Both the position numbers and the translations under genes were made by a program. DNA of 64,000 bases from Burkholderia sp. lig30 (lineage in GTDB: Bacteria; Pseudomonadota; Gammaproteobacteria; Burkholderiales; Burkholderiaceae): positions 1-64,000 of the forward strand of contig NZ_JGVW01000076.1 of the NCBI RefSeq assembly GCF_000687455.2, read 5' to 3'. This document shows positions 11,101 to 19,944 of this stretch, piece after piece; within the stretch, counting starts at the first letter, position 1; every line of letters starts with the position of its first letter. The notes beneath the pieces were generated by a model. It searched no databases, was not told where the DNA came from, and saw only the letters and a list, made by a program, of their open reading frames with translations.

Positions 11101-14100
11101 TGCGGTGACGGGCGGCCGCAGCGCGACGCCGACGGTGTTCAACGTGCAGTCGGGCGCGGTATGGCAGTCCTATTCGCAATACACGCTGAGCGGCGCGAAC
11201 AGCTTCTTCACGACGCTGGCAGCCGGCAAGGGCAACGTGACGCCGCCGCTGCCGGTGGACGGCGGCCAACTGGTGCTGGCGGCGACGAAGGCGCTGACGC
11301 TCGGGGCGACGCTGAACACGGCCACGGGCACGGGCGGTGCGCCGGCCGAGGTCGACATCGCGTCGCAGGACATCCAGATCACGGGCAATGGCGGCACTGC
11401 GCTGCCGGGCTACCTGCAGATCGGCGCAAGCGATCTCGATACGCTGAACGCGGGGAGCCTGCTGATCGGCGGCACGCGCGCGGCGACGGCGATCGGCGTC
11501 ACGATCACGCCGATCGCGAACAGCGTGGTGGTGTCGAACGACGCGAGCACGTCGCTGACCGGCCCGGAAATTCTGCTGGTGACGAAGACCGACGCGAGCG
11601 CCACGGATCCGGGCGCGGCAAACGGCTTGCAGATCGGCGCGGGCGCGTCGGTCACGGCGTCGGGCGCATACCCGGCGGCGAAGGATCTGCCGATCGCGAT
11701 CGCGGGCGACGGCGCGCTGCTGCGCGTGTCGAATGGCGCGCCGGCGCCGCTCACGCGCACGGGCGGCACGGGCACGGGCCTGCTGACGGTCGGCGCGGGC
11801 GCGACGCTCGCGGGCGGCCAGGCACTGACGCTCGACTCGTCGGGTAACCTGAAGGTCGATCCGACCGCCGTGCTGTCGGCGCAGTCGATCATGGCGGACG
11901 GCGCCGCGATCACGTTCACGAACGCGAATGGCGCAGCCGCGGCGAGCCTGCCGGGCTTCGTGATCGATCCGGCGGGGCTCGCACAACTGGCGAACGCGCA
12001 GCAGGTGACGTTGCGCAGTTACGGCGCGATCGGCTTCGTCGGCGACGTGAACGCGACGTTCGGCAACAGCGTGGACCTGAGCGCGGGCACGTTCACGAGC
12101 GACGGCGGCCACGTGACGTTGAACGCGCCGCAGATTGCGTTCACGAACGAGACCGGCGCGCCGAACGGCGCCGCGACGCCCGGCAGCGGCACGCTGTCGG
12201 TCAACGCGGGCGAGATCGATTTCGGCACCGGCAGCAAGACGCTGAGCGGCTTCGGCAGCGTGTCGATGAGCGCGAGCGGCGGCGTCGTCGGGCAAGGCAC
12301 CGGCACGTTCGATTTCGGGGCGCTGCCGGTGACGTTGTCGGCACCGGTCTTCCTTGCCGACACCAGTTCGGCGTCGACCGTGAAGACGACGGGCGTTCTG
12401 GCGCTGAATGGCGCGTCGGGCACGGCGCTGATGAAGGTGCCGGTGGGCGGTGCGTGGCGCTTCGTCGGCGGGACGATCGCCGACAACGGCGCGACGATCA
12501 GCGCGCCGGCGGGCAACGTGAGCCTGGAGGCGACGAGCGGCAACCTGACGATCGGCAGCGGCTCGACGGTGAGTGCGGCGGGCGTGTCGAAGCAATTCTT
12601 CGACGTGACGGAATATGCGCCGGCGGGCGCGATCACGCTGACGGCCGATGCGGGCACGGTCGACGTGCAGCCCGGCGCGACGCTGGACTTCTCGGGCGCG
12701 AACGGTGGCGGCGCGGCAGGCAGCCTCACCTTGTCGGCGCCGCAGCAGGTCGTGAACCTGAACGGCGTGATCAAGGGGAATGCGGCGAGCGGCTACGCGG
12801 GCGGCTCGCTGTCGCTGAACACGGGCGGCGCGGCGAACCTCGACGCGCTCGCAGCAACGCTCGCGTCGAGCGGCGTGAACCAGTCGATCTCGATCCGTAC
12901 GAAGGCGGGCAACCTGACACTGTCGGCCGGCAACACGCTGGCGGCGCGGAACGTGTCACTGACCGCGGATGGTGGTGCGGGCAACGCGTCGGATACGGCG
13001 AACGGCAACGTGAACGTGTTCGGCACGATCAACGCGTCGGGCGCGGCGGGCGGTGAGATCGACCTGTACGGCCGCAGCGGCGTGGATGTCGAGGGAACGT
13101 TGCTCGCGCTCGGGGCCGATCCGACACAGCGCGGCGGCAAGGTGAACATCGGCACGAGCGCGACATTCGACCCGACCGTGGCGAATCCGTACAACGCGAC
13201 CTACGGGTACGAAAACATCGATCCGTCGCGCTCGGGGCTGATCCGGGTCGGCGCGAACGCGCTGATCGACGTATCGGGTGGCACGGCGGGCGGATTGTCG
13301 GGCGGCACGGTGAATTTCCGCGCGCCGCTGCTCGCGGATGGCAGCGTCAATGTCCAGTTGCCGGCTGCGTTCAATAGCGGGAAGGGCATTGCCGGTTCGC
13401 GGGCGACGACACTGGAGGCGTATGCGGTCTGGAGCACGACGGATGCGACGACGGGTGCGCAACACTTCGACGGCATCGTGGATCCGGCCGGCTGGTTCGA
13501 CAGCAGCGGGCATCTGCTGGCCGGCACGTTCACGGCCCAGGGCGCCAATGGCACGACGTTCAGCTTCATGCCCGACGCGAGCGGCGACGGCGGCGGCACG
13601 CTGACGAACAACGCGACCGGACAGCAGGCGACGCTGAGCGGCGATGCGGCGGATCTCGCGTCGCTGTATTCCGGCGTCACGTCGATCGGGTTTCCCGGCA
13701 TGGACAGCACGTACTTCGTGCCGACCAGCCCCAATACCGATCACCAGTCGTATTACGGCGGGCAGATCGTGACGGACAGCAACGGCAAGTCGACGATAAC
13801 GCCCGGCACGCTGATGGGATTCATCCAGAATGGCCTCGGTGCCAACGGGCCGACGCTTATCGGCCAGATTTCGGACATCGCGAATTTCCGGATGGCATCC
13901 GGTATCGAGTTCGTTAATCCGAGCACGGCAATCAACAGCGGCAACATCTCGATCCTGTCGAACTGGAATCTCGGTGCGGGGCTACCGAACAATAGCGGAA
14001 CGATAGTGCCCGTCTACCGCTACCAGACGACGATTGCGCCGATGCTGACGTTCCGGGCGGCAAACAACTTCGACGCGCAAGCGAGCATCACCGACGGATT

Positions 14101-17100
14101 CTTCCAGAACGAGGTGGCGACGATCCTTGGGGCGGCGGGGACTGCGACCCCTACTACGACTTACGGGGATGCGTCGTCGTTGTACACGAGCCTGATGTCT
14201 CTCGATGATCCGACGTCGATCGCGGTGCAATTTACCGACGGGACGAGCCGATCCCTGACTTCATTCAGCAGCAATCCGGTGGATCCGCTCTATGATCCGA
14301 ATGTCGCATTGAGTGCCCCGCTCTCGAATCAGACGCATCAATACTATGCTGATTATCTCCAGTATGCGAATTCATGGGGAACGTATTACAGCGACTGGGC
14401 TGGTGGCAGGTATGCGTTCCATATTTTGAATTATATCCCATTGCAAACCCCGGCTCCCGTAATTTCCGGGTACTCGTCATATCAAAATTATTTGGCGGCG
14501 TATTATACCGGATCCAGTGGCTGGCTAAGCGGTTATTGGAGTCGCACTGTAGACGGCTTGATCTATAACGGCAGAGTTTATAATCTCCCGTTTGGCACGC
14601 CGACTCCGCCGATTCTTTCGTCGAATTCCGCAGATTATGGGCAATATATATCGACATATGGAAAATATCTTGATCAAGTATCTACAACATCAACGCCTTC
14701 GTTTTCGTGGTATACGCCGAAAGGGGCGTATAGCTTCTTCTTCGCGCCGACAGCCCCATTGACGATTCCTGACACGGGAGTGGTTAATATCGGCAATTTG
14801 CCGGGCAATGTGCCGGCGAACGTCGCGACGGCCGACAACCCGTTGCCGATCAGTTACGCGGCGCTGCTGGGTGGCGAGAGCGCGTCGTATCGAATCGTTG
14901 CCGGCGCCGACGTTACCAGCGCCAATCCGCTTGCGGTTCAGCCGATTGCGGTATTCAACTCCGGCAGCATGCCGGCCGGCACAGTGGTGCTGAGCCAGCA
15001 TACCGCGTACGTCGAGGCGAACGGGATGACCCTGCTGCAGCCGACGACGATCCGTACCGGCAAGGGGGCGATCGACATTGCCGCGGGCGACGATTTCACG
15101 CTGTCGGATACGACCGCGCCCGGCGTGGTGTATTCGGCTGGCGCGCCCTCCCACAGTGCGCCCGCATTGGGTCTTGCCAACGGGGTCATGAAAGCCGGGA
15201 CGGGGAAGCCCGACATTCTGGTCACGTCTGCCGTGAATCCGGATTCGGCCGGCGACATCACGATTCACGCGCAGGGTGACATCCAGGGAATCGAATATAC
15301 GACCGACATCACGGGGACGCTGACCGGCCAGGCGGGCGCCAATACGAGTCAGTTCTGGTGGCAGTGGATGGAAATCACGCCCACCGCGACTTATATCTAT
15401 AACGGCAGCGTCGCGACGCTCAAGCCGCTCGCCCGCACGTCGATCGACTTCGGCGCGTTTGACCAGGGCATCATGAGCGTCGGGGGCAACGTATCGGTCA
15501 GCGCGGGCGGCAATATTTCCGATCTGGCGGTGTCGTTGCCGACTACCTGGTACAAGGACGGAAACGGAAATCCGGTGACTGTGGGCGGCGGAAACCTGAC
15601 GGTTCGGGCTGGCGGCGACATTCTGAGTGGCGGCTACTTCGTGGCCAGAGGGCAAGGTAATCTGACGGCCGGTGGCGGTATCGGGGCGGATATTACGCTG
15701 CAGTCCAGAAACCTGGGGCAGGCGCCCTTCGCGGTGTCGACGGTGCTTGCCGCGCAAGATGGCATATTCAATGTGACCGCGCGACAAGGTGCGAATATCG
15801 GCGCGGTGCTTGATCCGTCCTATGCGAGCGCCTTTCAGCAGGCGGGTGGCGTGCCGAACGGGACGATCCAGCCTCTCGACTACTTGCAATACCCGGACGG
15901 TCAAGGCTATTCGTTGACTTCCGCAGTGAACGTACTGTCGACGACGGGGGACGTTCAATTCGGCACGCTGGCCGGCATGTTGACGGGCGCCAATGGCGTG
16001 CTGCCCGCGAGCGTGAACCTGGTTGCGTTCGACGGCGGCGTCGATGTCGCGTCGGGCGGCACGATGTTTCCGTCGCCGACGGGTCAGTTGAACCTGATCG
16101 CGGCACAGTCGGTGAATCTGTCCAATGTCGCAGGCATTCGCACGGGTGCGGCCTTGGACCGCACGTTCGGGCTGTCCGATGCCGATCCTTCGCAGATGCC
16201 TTCGCCGACGAATCCGTTGGCGACGGTTCCGGCGCTGACGGACACGACGCTTGCCGCGCATGCAGTCGATGCGCTGCATGCGAATGATACGACGCCGGCG
16301 CGGATTTACAGCCTGGATGGCAGCATCGTCAACGGGACTCTGGAGACAAGCGGCGGTAACGCGGGTTTGTACGACAACCTCGTCACGCTGTCGGTCGACA
16401 AGCCGGCACTCGTGCAGGCGGGGCAGGACATCGTCGACCTGGCGTTCTGGGGCCAAAACCTGCGCAGCTCGGACGTGACCCGCATCGTGGCCGGCCGGGA
16501 CATTTACGATACGCCGCTTCTCGGAAACGCCGGCGCAGTGCCGGTGCTGGAGATCGGCGGGCCGGGGTGGGTCGACGTGCAGGCGGGCCGCAACATCGGG
16601 CCGCTGACGAGCCAGGCGGAGCTGTACTACAACCACGTGAATACTGGCTCGGTTACGCAGGTCTTTACCGGCATCGATGCGGTCGGGAACGCGAACAACC
16701 CGAACCTGCCGCATGCGAGTGCGAACATCAACGTGCTGTTCGGGATTGGCCCTGGTGTCGACCTGCCGGGCTTCATCGCAACGTATATCGCGCCGGGCAG
16801 CTCGGTGGCGGGCGTGCCGAGCGCGATGCCGGCGCTGATCGCGTTCATGGAGCAGTACGACGCAGGGTTCGCGGTCAACACGGGGCTGCAGAGCGACCAG
16901 CAGGCCGCGCAGAACGCGGTGGGCCAGTTGAGCGCCGACGAAGCGTGGAAGCAGTTCCAGGCGTTGCCGACGCACGTGCAGCAACTGTTCGCCGAGAAGG
17001 TGCTGTTCAGTGTGCTGACGCAAGTCGGGGAGAACTTCAACGATCCGGCAAGCCCGTACAAGGGGCAGTACGCGCGGGGCTATCAGGCGCTCAACACGCT

Positions 17101-18052
17101 GTTCCCCGCCGCGTATGGCTATACCGCGAACAATCTGGGCGGTGGCACGAACGGCGCGAACCAGCTGGTCGGCACGGGCAATCTCGACATTCGCAACTCG
17201 ACGATCCAGACGCAGCAAGGCGGCGACGTCACCATCCTCGGGCCCGGCGGGCAGGCGCTGGTGGGCAGCGCTTCAGCGCCTCCGCAAATCGTCGATGCCG
17301 CGGGCAACGTGATCGTCGGTCCGGGGAAGACGGGTATCCTGACGCTCGAGCAGGGCTACGTGAACATCTTCACGGACCAGAGCGTGTTGCTCGCGCAGAG
17401 CCGGATCTTCACCGAGCAGGGCGGCAACATGACGATCTGGAGTTCGAACGGCGACATCAACGCGGGCAAGGGCTCGAAGTCGTCGGCGGATACGCCCGCG
17501 CCGCAGTACGTGTGCGATGCGAACCACTATTGCACGGTGGATGCGCACGGCGAGGTGACCGGGGCGGGGATCGCGACGCTGCAGAGCGTGCCGGGCGTGC
17601 CGCCGGGCACGATCAACCTGATCGCGCCGCGGGGCACGGTGGATGCGGGCGACGCGGGGATTCGCGCGGGTAACCTGAACGTGGCTGCGCTGCGTGTCGT
17701 GAACGCCGACAACATTCAGGTGACGGGCAAGACGACCGGCGTTCCGATGGTGCAGGCGGTGAACACGGGTGCGTTGACGGCCGCAAGCTCGGCAGCTTCG
17801 GCGGTTAGCCAGATCGCGCAGGACCTCGCCCGCAACGGCGCAAACGGAACCGCGCCGCGGCGCTGGACCATCTCGGTGCAGGTCGAAGGCTTCGGAGATG
17901 CCGACAACGACGGAGCCAGCAAGAATCGCCGCAAGGATCAGGTCGGCTACGATCCGTCGAGTGCGGTATCGGTGCTCGGCTTCGGCCCGGCGGGGCGCAG
18001 CCAGCAAACGCAACTCAGCAGCGCGGAACTGGCGCGGCTTGGCAAGCTGTGA
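5150..18052 (+). CDS. Giant two-partner-secretion exoprotein, filamentous-haemagglutinin family (PdtA-like)
   Basis: A 4300-residue TpsA protein. Residues 1-45 are a long signal peptide ending AHAHA. Residues about 130-270 are the TPS/haemagglutination domain (VLWINAHG, WAVLNRINDPSGLPSQILG, VYVINRNGVLFGAGSQV), needed for recognition by the TpsB pore. A very long Gly/Thr/Ser/Ala-rich repetitive beta-helix follows. The C-terminal few hundred residues look like a DUF3739-type end. The start has GGTGGAG directly upstream. The matching TpsB is encoded at 29674-31302, not adjacent. Residues about 3060-3215 are a Tyr-rich block encoded by distinctly AT-rich DNA. By analogy with P. aeruginosa PdtA it should be a phosphate-starvation-linked surface or secreted adhesin; that role is inferred from family and neighbours. 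Confidence 0.9.
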   Translation: MAARATTTRQSDAARSRPVLKSELRPLYRAVALMLAAGVTAHAHAAGIMNLGQASARASGGGAGGLGGLPNLGVSPQQALQASQPSIRNLGHAAQAIAAQIAAQQSAAAAAAGIASSVPNGLAPGGLQVAPGVTFVSDGNGNLVSQNTDPTNAVLWINAHGPQQSVDSSGHVTVDIQQTGQNAVLTWQTMNIGRQTTLNFDQSKGAQTTGANNWAVLNRINDPSGLPSQILGNVTAQGAVYVINRNGVLFGAGSQVNVHSLVASSLNLLDMKNQSMPTSDGIAASNQQFLSLPAGTTGGLAYPESGSSTSLTGTTGRPNEVLGLGNQTLVAPSSYQSPGDITIEPGASITTHTNGTVSDGGFVMIAAPNVTNGGSITATAGQVVLAAGVGVSLLPNSSATKNPQVLLPQLSGTIITVDPQTGTTIDITPAGTLTNTGIVQAARGNVNLLGSRVAQNGVVGVTTSVNMPGTITISTVDEYASNNPLGNAYPGQPNLVTNSTAVSRSGLLSFGPDSVTTVLPDDNGQTTPSTPGAVFTPGSIAMTAGSVWFQGGSLIEAPGSGVTVTALTPAQAGAVPPGQTAVPGRIYLDSGATIDVSGLANVELPVANTLVTVARIGQNELADSPLLRNSFLYGLQNVVFDSTLTGTRSDGVQWVGSPILNLSGYVNLIPRTVDQLLTNGGTITLSGNEVMTATGSSMNLNGGYVHYDGGYVNTTRLVDANGAIVPIGQASPYDTYVGIAGQFIERHPRWGVTKSWYNTLETGSMYESDYIVGGNAGTLDIYATKALVLDGDISAQAFGGAKQMQGNSLPSGGTFNLGVDPKLASSALIDLTWNASSGAPSGVSGLTILQDQAPQLAGLMPGFSIDTPLDATALQALSSTDPGNVLTTMVVPVATLNSGGFANLTVTQDITGGKGITVAPGTQLSLQPGGAITLKSGGVSDVNVAGSLSAPSGSITILSHGNVIVGPQAVLSAAGQWVNNDVQASPGTTPGNSQFINGGSISLSTGQSSALSSDGSYMDTSGSIVLQPGSVLDVSSGGELLANGQMLMRNGVPAGRGGNVTLQTYAASVSSQFGNTANGGAHLPGTQPMAGTIAMDGTILSEGFSGGGTLTLQALGFRIGGDPSAASPWDVTLPESFFSQQGFGNYVLNAYYDTTVAPGATIALTQQNRIPQVPALQQAGTDTNLSATGLTTSGQLDAYHRQPTGLVMTAGAAVGWVNEVTKTVPSYPGVTGAVTLSAGASIVADAGASVGLGSPTQVTVLGSIAAPGGSITLSADSEGTHAVTGQYSNGYFSIDSKSVWLGPNAVLDVSGVALTNPLAAPVRIGATVAVPNTGKVLPGGSVVLSDDSGYVVAQAGSVINVSGASANFDQPQSNGIYASQPVWSDAGSITLAAANGLFADATLAAQPGAAQAHGGTLAILPEQNSGAAGATALVVRQSGLLVPAGLAPGQDFSTAIDPTTGAPIGQPTGVIQFAADRLSGSGIANLVLGSSAPSTHYHLPVPTIAFAGNVNLTLPESVTLNSGQIAAIGMDQLATVLSTAAQFSGGNPLTSGALYTPLSQPPQNPLGTTVTIDAPYVAVAGPTLTSQSPAFTQVATVADATLNVNASFIDLMNQFQLNNFGQANFTSSGDIRLSSTNPSQSVANALAPGVLYTPGNLTFMAADLYPATGSTFIVAAVGPADPVTGTPAPTTVTFASNGTSGTPLSAGGTLLIDATDIVQGGAVRAPSGTLVFGVGDPTNSTTQALFTPLSSLVATDSVSFANGSVTSVSNGGAIIPYGTTIDGVEWQFNQFGGNTAPDLTAPPAKTIGVNAGNVALNKGATIDLSGGGNLQAAEWVPGTGGTRDVLSQYNVSYANSATGVAVPVTVGAGNVYAILPGTQSPVAAYDPVFAQSVQPATNANGTATTTTATLGVGQAGLNDAIGKAVYLSGVPGLVAGYYTLLPGKYATLPGAYRVTVSATTGNVAAGASQVLPDGTVMTAGYFADAVTGGRSATPTVFNVQSGAVWQSYSQYTLSGANSFFTTLAAGKGNVTPPLPVDGGQLVLAATKALTLGATLNTATGTGGAPAEVDIASQDIQITGNGGTALPGYLQIGASDLDTLNAGSLLIGGTRAATAIGVTITPIANSVVVSNDASTSLTGPEILLVTKTDASATDPGAANGLQIGAGASVTASGAYPAAKDLPIAIAGDGALLRVSNGAPAPLTRTGGTGTGLLTVGAGATLAGGQALTLDSSGNLKVDPTAVLSAQSIMADGAAITFTNANGAAAASLPGFVIDPAGLAQLANAQQVTLRSYGAIGFVGDVNATFGNSVDLSAGTFTSDGGHVTLNAPQIAFTNETGAPNGAATPGSGTLSVNAGEIDFGTGSKTLSGFGSVSMSASGGVVGQGTGTFDFGALPVTLSAPVFLADTSSASTVKTTGVLALNGASGTALMKVPVGGAWRFVGGTIADNGATISAPAGNVSLEATSGNLTIGSGSTVSAAGVSKQFFDVTEYAPAGAITLTADAGTVDVQPGATLDFSGANGGGAAGSLTLSAPQQVVNLNGVIKGNAASGYAGGSLSLNTGGAANLDALAATLASSGVNQSISIRTKAGNLTLSAGNTLAARNVSLTADGGAGNASDTANGNVNVFGTINASGAAGGEIDLYGRSGVDVEGTLLALGADPTQRGGKVNIGTSATFDPTVANPYNATYGYENIDPSRSGLIRVGANALIDVSGGTAGGLSGGTVNFRAPLLADGSVNVQLPAAFNSGKGIAGSRATTLEAYAVWSTTDATTGAQHFDGIVDPAGWFDSSGHLLAGTFTAQGANGTTFSFMPDASGDGGGTLTNNATGQQATLSGDAADLASLYSGVTSIGFPGMDSTYFVPTSPNTDHQSYYGGQIVTDSNGKSTITPGTLMGFIQNGLGANGPTLIGQISDIANFRMASGIEFVNPSTAINSGNISILSNWNLGAGLPNNSGTIVPVYRYQTTIAPMLTFRAANNFDAQASITDGFFQNEVATILGAAGTATPTTTYGDASSLYTSLMSLDDPTSIAVQFTDGTSRSLTSFSSNPVDPLYDPNVALSAPLSNQTHQYYADYLQYANSWGTYYSDWAGGRYAFHILNYIPLQTPAPVISGYSSYQNYLAAYYTGSSGWLSGYWSRTVDGLIYNGRVYNLPFGTPTPPILSSNSADYGQYISTYGKYLDQVSTTSTPSFSWYTPKGAYSFFFAPTAPLTIPDTGVVNIGNLPGNVPANVATADNPLPISYAALLGGESASYRIVAGADVTSANPLAVQPIAVFNSGSMPAGTVVLSQHTAYVEANGMTLLQPTTIRTGKGAIDIAAGDDFTLSDTTAPGVVYSAGAPSHSAPALGLANGVMKAGTGKPDILVTSAVNPDSAGDITIHAQGDIQGIEYTTDITGTLTGQAGANTSQFWWQWMEITPTATYIYNGSVATLKPLARTSIDFGAFDQGIMSVGGNVSVSAGGNISDLAVSLPTTWYKDGNGNPVTVGGGNLTVRAGGDILSGGYFVARGQGNLTAGGGIGADITLQSRNLGQAPFAVSTVLAAQDGIFNVTARQGANIGAVLDPSYASAFQQAGGVPNGTIQPLDYLQYPDGQGYSLTSAVNVLSTTGDVQFGTLAGMLTGANGVLPASVNLVAFDGGVDVASGGTMFPSPTGQLNLIAAQSVNLSNVAGIRTGAALDRTFGLSDADPSQMPSPTNPLATVPALTDTTLAAHAVDALHANDTTPARIYSLDGSIVNGTLETSGGNAGLYDNLVTLSVDKPALVQAGQDIVDLAFWGQNLRSSDVTRIVAGRDIYDTPLLGNAGAVPVLEIGGPGWVDVQAGRNIGPLTSQAELYYNHVNTGSVTQVFTGIDAVGNANNPNLPHASANINVLFGIGPGVDLPGFIATYIAPGSSVAGVPSAMPALIAFMEQYDAGFAVNTGLQSDQQAAQNAVGQLSADEAWKQFQALPTHVQQLFAEKVLFSVLTQVGENFNDPASPYKGQYARGYQALNTLFPAAYGYTANNLGGGTNGANQLVGTGNLDIRNSTIQTQQGGDVTILGPGGQALVGSASAPPQIVDAAGNVIVGPGKTGILTLEQGYVNIFTDQSVLLAQSRIFTEQGGNMTIWSSNGDINAGKGSKSSADTPAPQYVCDANHYCTVDAHGEVTGAGIATLQSVPGVPPGTINLIAPRGTVDAGDAGIRAGNLNVAALRVVNADNIQVTGKTTGVPMVQAVNTGALTAASSAASAVSQIAQDLARNGANGTAPRRWTISVQVEGFGDADNDGASKNRRKDQVGYDPSSAVSVLGFGPAGRSQQTQLSSAELARLGKL

Positions 18053-18054
18053 TG

Positions 18055-18079
18055 TTGGCCGGCATGTGCCGGCCAATTT
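18055..18079 (+). terminator. Hairpin after the exoprotein gene
   Basis: A perfect 10-bp stem, TTGGCCGGCA / TGCCGGCCAA with a TG loop, begins 3 nt after the stop and is followed by TTT. The position suits transcription termination. The short T run makes it a modest intrinsic terminator. Confidence 0.55.
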
Positions 18080-18097
18080 GCATCTGATGTGGGGCAG

Positions 18098-18136
18098 ATC
18101 GGGCGCCGTGCGCGAATGTGCACGGCGCCCGATTTC
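18098..18136 (+). terminator. Second, longer hairpin between the convergent genes
   Basis: A perfect 14-bp inverted repeat, ATCGGGCGCCGTGC / GCACGGCGCCCGAT with an 8-nt loop, is followed by TTTCC. Together with the hairpin at 18055 it insulates the exoprotein gene from the convergent gene at 18273-19580. Confidence 0.5.
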
Positions 18137-18207
18137 CAATGAGCGATACCCGTATTGCCGGGGCCGCTTGCCAGGATCGAAATCCCGCCATGACGAATGA
18201 AGCGGAC

Positions 18208-18238
18208 AAAAAAAACCGCACCCCGGTGCGGGGTGCGG
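18208..18238 (-). terminator. Rho-independent terminator of the PstS/DING-like gene
   Basis: Read on the minus strand, the perfect stem CCGCACCCCG / CGGGGTGCGG (18216-18238, 3-nt loop) is followed by eight T (A run at 18208-18215). It begins 34 nt past the stop of the minus-strand gene and has all the marks of a strong intrinsic terminator. Confidence 0.85.
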
Positions 18239-18272
18239 CAATAGGGAATGCGTTTGCTGGGTGGCGGATGGA

Positions 18273-19580
18273 TCAGCGACCCGCGTAGCCAGGGGCGCCG
18301 CAAACGTTCGAATCGTCGATGTCGAGATTCTTGCCGCTGGTATTGGTCAGGAAGTTCGAGGAGATCGCCGTCTCGAAGCCCGACGGCACGGTGTCGAAAC
18401 CGTTGCCGTGGACGATCGACGCGAAGCTGGCGTTCGTGTAGTGGCTGTTCAGGAAGTCATGAACGGCCGTGCCCACCGACGAGCTGGCATAGCACTGGCT
18501 CACGATGATTTGGCTCGTGCCGGAGATCGGGTAGCCGGACGTCGGGTTGGCCACGTTCGGCACCCATTGCGTCGGGTCCGCGGCGTTGCCGCCGGTCGGC
18601 AGGCTGACCGTGCCGAGCGCCGTCGTCGCGTTCGCGTAGGTCGGTGCGTAGTACGCGCTGTTCTTCGCATTGACCAGGCTGGCCAGCGGGAGCTGCAGCG
18701 CGCCCGACGACGTCACGACCGTGCTCGACGGCGCGAGGAACGTGTTCGTGTAGTCCGGGCTCAGGTAGGCGATCGCCGCGGTGCCGGCCGACGACAGGCT
18801 CGTCAGCGAGTTGCGCACGCCGCCGCTGCCCGACGCGCCGACGAAGTTCGACGGCACGCCGCTCGGGAAGGCCGTCGTGTTCGCGAACGTCAGCGAATCG
18901 ACGAACGTGACGCCCGTCGCGGTGTTGGCGGTCGTGCAGACGGCGGCCAGATGGCGGGTCAGCAGTTCCGTCGTGCCGCTGCCGTCCGTACGGTAGACGA
19001 CCTTGATCGGCGCATTCAGCGAGTACGTCGTGCTCGTTTCCGGATTCGTGACCTGGTTCCAGTTCGTGAGCTTGCCCGAGAAGATGCCGCACAGGTCGTT
19101 GTCGTTCAGCGCGATGCTGTGTGCCTGACCCGGCGTCGTCTGCGGCGTCGTCGTGCTCGTCACGGCCGGCGCGTTGACGACCGGAACCGTGATCGGCGTG
19201 ACGATGTACGGGATCTGGATCAGCGGGCCGTTCGTCGCGCCCAGGCCGTTGTTGTAGTTCGTGACCTGCGAGGCGCTCAGCGCCGCATCGCTGTTCGCGA
19301 AGTCGACGGTGCCGGTGACGGTGGTGCCGAAGTACGTCGGCTGGTTGTTCAGGAACGCGTTCTGGCCGGCGCCCGAGCCGACCGAGTAGTACGTGAACGA
19401 GCCTTCGCTGGTGCCGAACAGGCCGATTTCGGTGGCCGTGTTGCCGATCGCACCGATGGTCGGCGCGACGAGCGACGAGCCGCCGCCTTGAATCACCGGC
19501 GACGCCATCGCGATCGATGCGCCCATGCCGGAAATGACGAGAGCCAGGACTTGACAGATCTTGCGCTTGCTGGATTTCAT
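18273..19580 (-). CDS. Secreted PstS/DING-family phosphate-binding or phosphatase-like protein (LapA/LapB-like)
   Basis: A 435-residue exported protein. It has a signal peptide (residues 1-26, MKSSKRKICQVLALV then GASIAMA). The mature N-terminus QGGGSSLVAP is related to the DINGGGATLP start of DING proteins. Typical PstS-fold phosphate-site patterns are RTDGSGTTEL and VDFANSDAALS. I chose ATG 19580 over upstream in-frame starts because of AAGGA 8 nt before it and the clean signal peptide. The family includes periplasmic phosphate binders and the secreted low-molecular-weight alkaline phosphatases LapA/LapB exported by the Hxc type II system in P. aeruginosa. The GspK gene at 25870 and the Vre-like genes next door favour the latter. 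A Pho-box-like site precedes it and a terminator follows. Confidence 0.85.
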   Translation of the reverse strand: MKSSKRKICQVLALVISGMGASIAMASPVIQGGGSSLVAPTIGAIGNTATEIGLFGTSEGSFTYYSVGSGAGQNAFLNNQPTYFGTTVTGTVDFANSDAALSASQVTNYNNGLGATNGPLIQIPYIVTPITVPVVNAPAVTSTTTPQTTPGQAHSIALNDNDLCGIFSGKLTNWNQVTNPETSTTYSLNAPIKVVYRTDGSGTTELLTRHLAAVCTTANTATGVTFVDSLTFANTTAFPSGVPSNFVGASGSGGVRNSLTSLSSAGTAAIAYLSPDYTNTFLAPSSTVVTSSGALQLPLASLVNAKNSAYYAPTYANATTALGTVSLPTGGNAADPTQWVPNVANPTSGYPISGTSQIIVSQCYASSSVGTAVHDFLNSHYTNASFASIVHGNGFDTVPSGFETAISSNFLTNTSGKNLDIDDSNVCGAPGYAGR

Positions 19581-19649
19581 GAGATTTTCCTTGAACGAAG
19601 ATAAACGGGAAGCCTGTTGCCGCGGCCGACATGCGTTATCGACCGCCGA

Positions 19650-19667
19650 ATAAATGTAGGATGAAAT
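19650..19667 (-). promoter_or_regulatory. Weak Pho-box-like site before the DING-like gene
   Basis: On the minus strand ATTTCAT-CCTA-CATTTAT matches the CTGTCAT-N4-CTGTCAT consensus at 9 of 14 positions with the correct 11-bp period, 70 bp upstream of the start codon. It is weak alone. It is listed because sites with the same geometry precede two other genes of the locus. Confidence 0.3.
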
Positions 19668-19697
19668 GCGTGCGGCACGTGTGAATTTTTCATAACC

Positions 19698-19717
19698 AAT
19701 GGTACGGAACATTTGTG
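19698..19717 (+). promoter_or_regulatory. Copy 3 of the recurring 20-bp element
   Basis: AATGGTACGGAACATTTGTG lies between the divergent DING-like and STN genes and points toward the STN/sigma/FecR genes, 616 bp before that start. It shares the GGAACATT core with copy 4 and the AATGGT part with copies 1 and 2. Confidence 0.4.
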
Positions 19718-19944
19718 CTCGTGACCTGCTTCCATTTCTTTCAGAAGTAATTCGTGGAATTCGTAAATCTTGCAAAAAAGATCGATATTCCATGAATCAA
19801 TTCAGGCGTGCCCGCATGGGCGATTCGAACATGCCATTGACGGCGCATGCGCGTGTGACACGATGCCGTGACGATGAAATGCATCGGCGCGTCAGCGTAA
19901 GAATTCGTCGGTTTCGGTCACGTCTTCGCGACACTGTGATGGCA

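Noticed and set aside
18261-19604. A 447-codon plus-strand frame opposite the DING-like gene
   Set aside because: The minus-strand frame has a signal peptide, family motifs, a ribosome binding site and a terminator; the plus-strand one has none.
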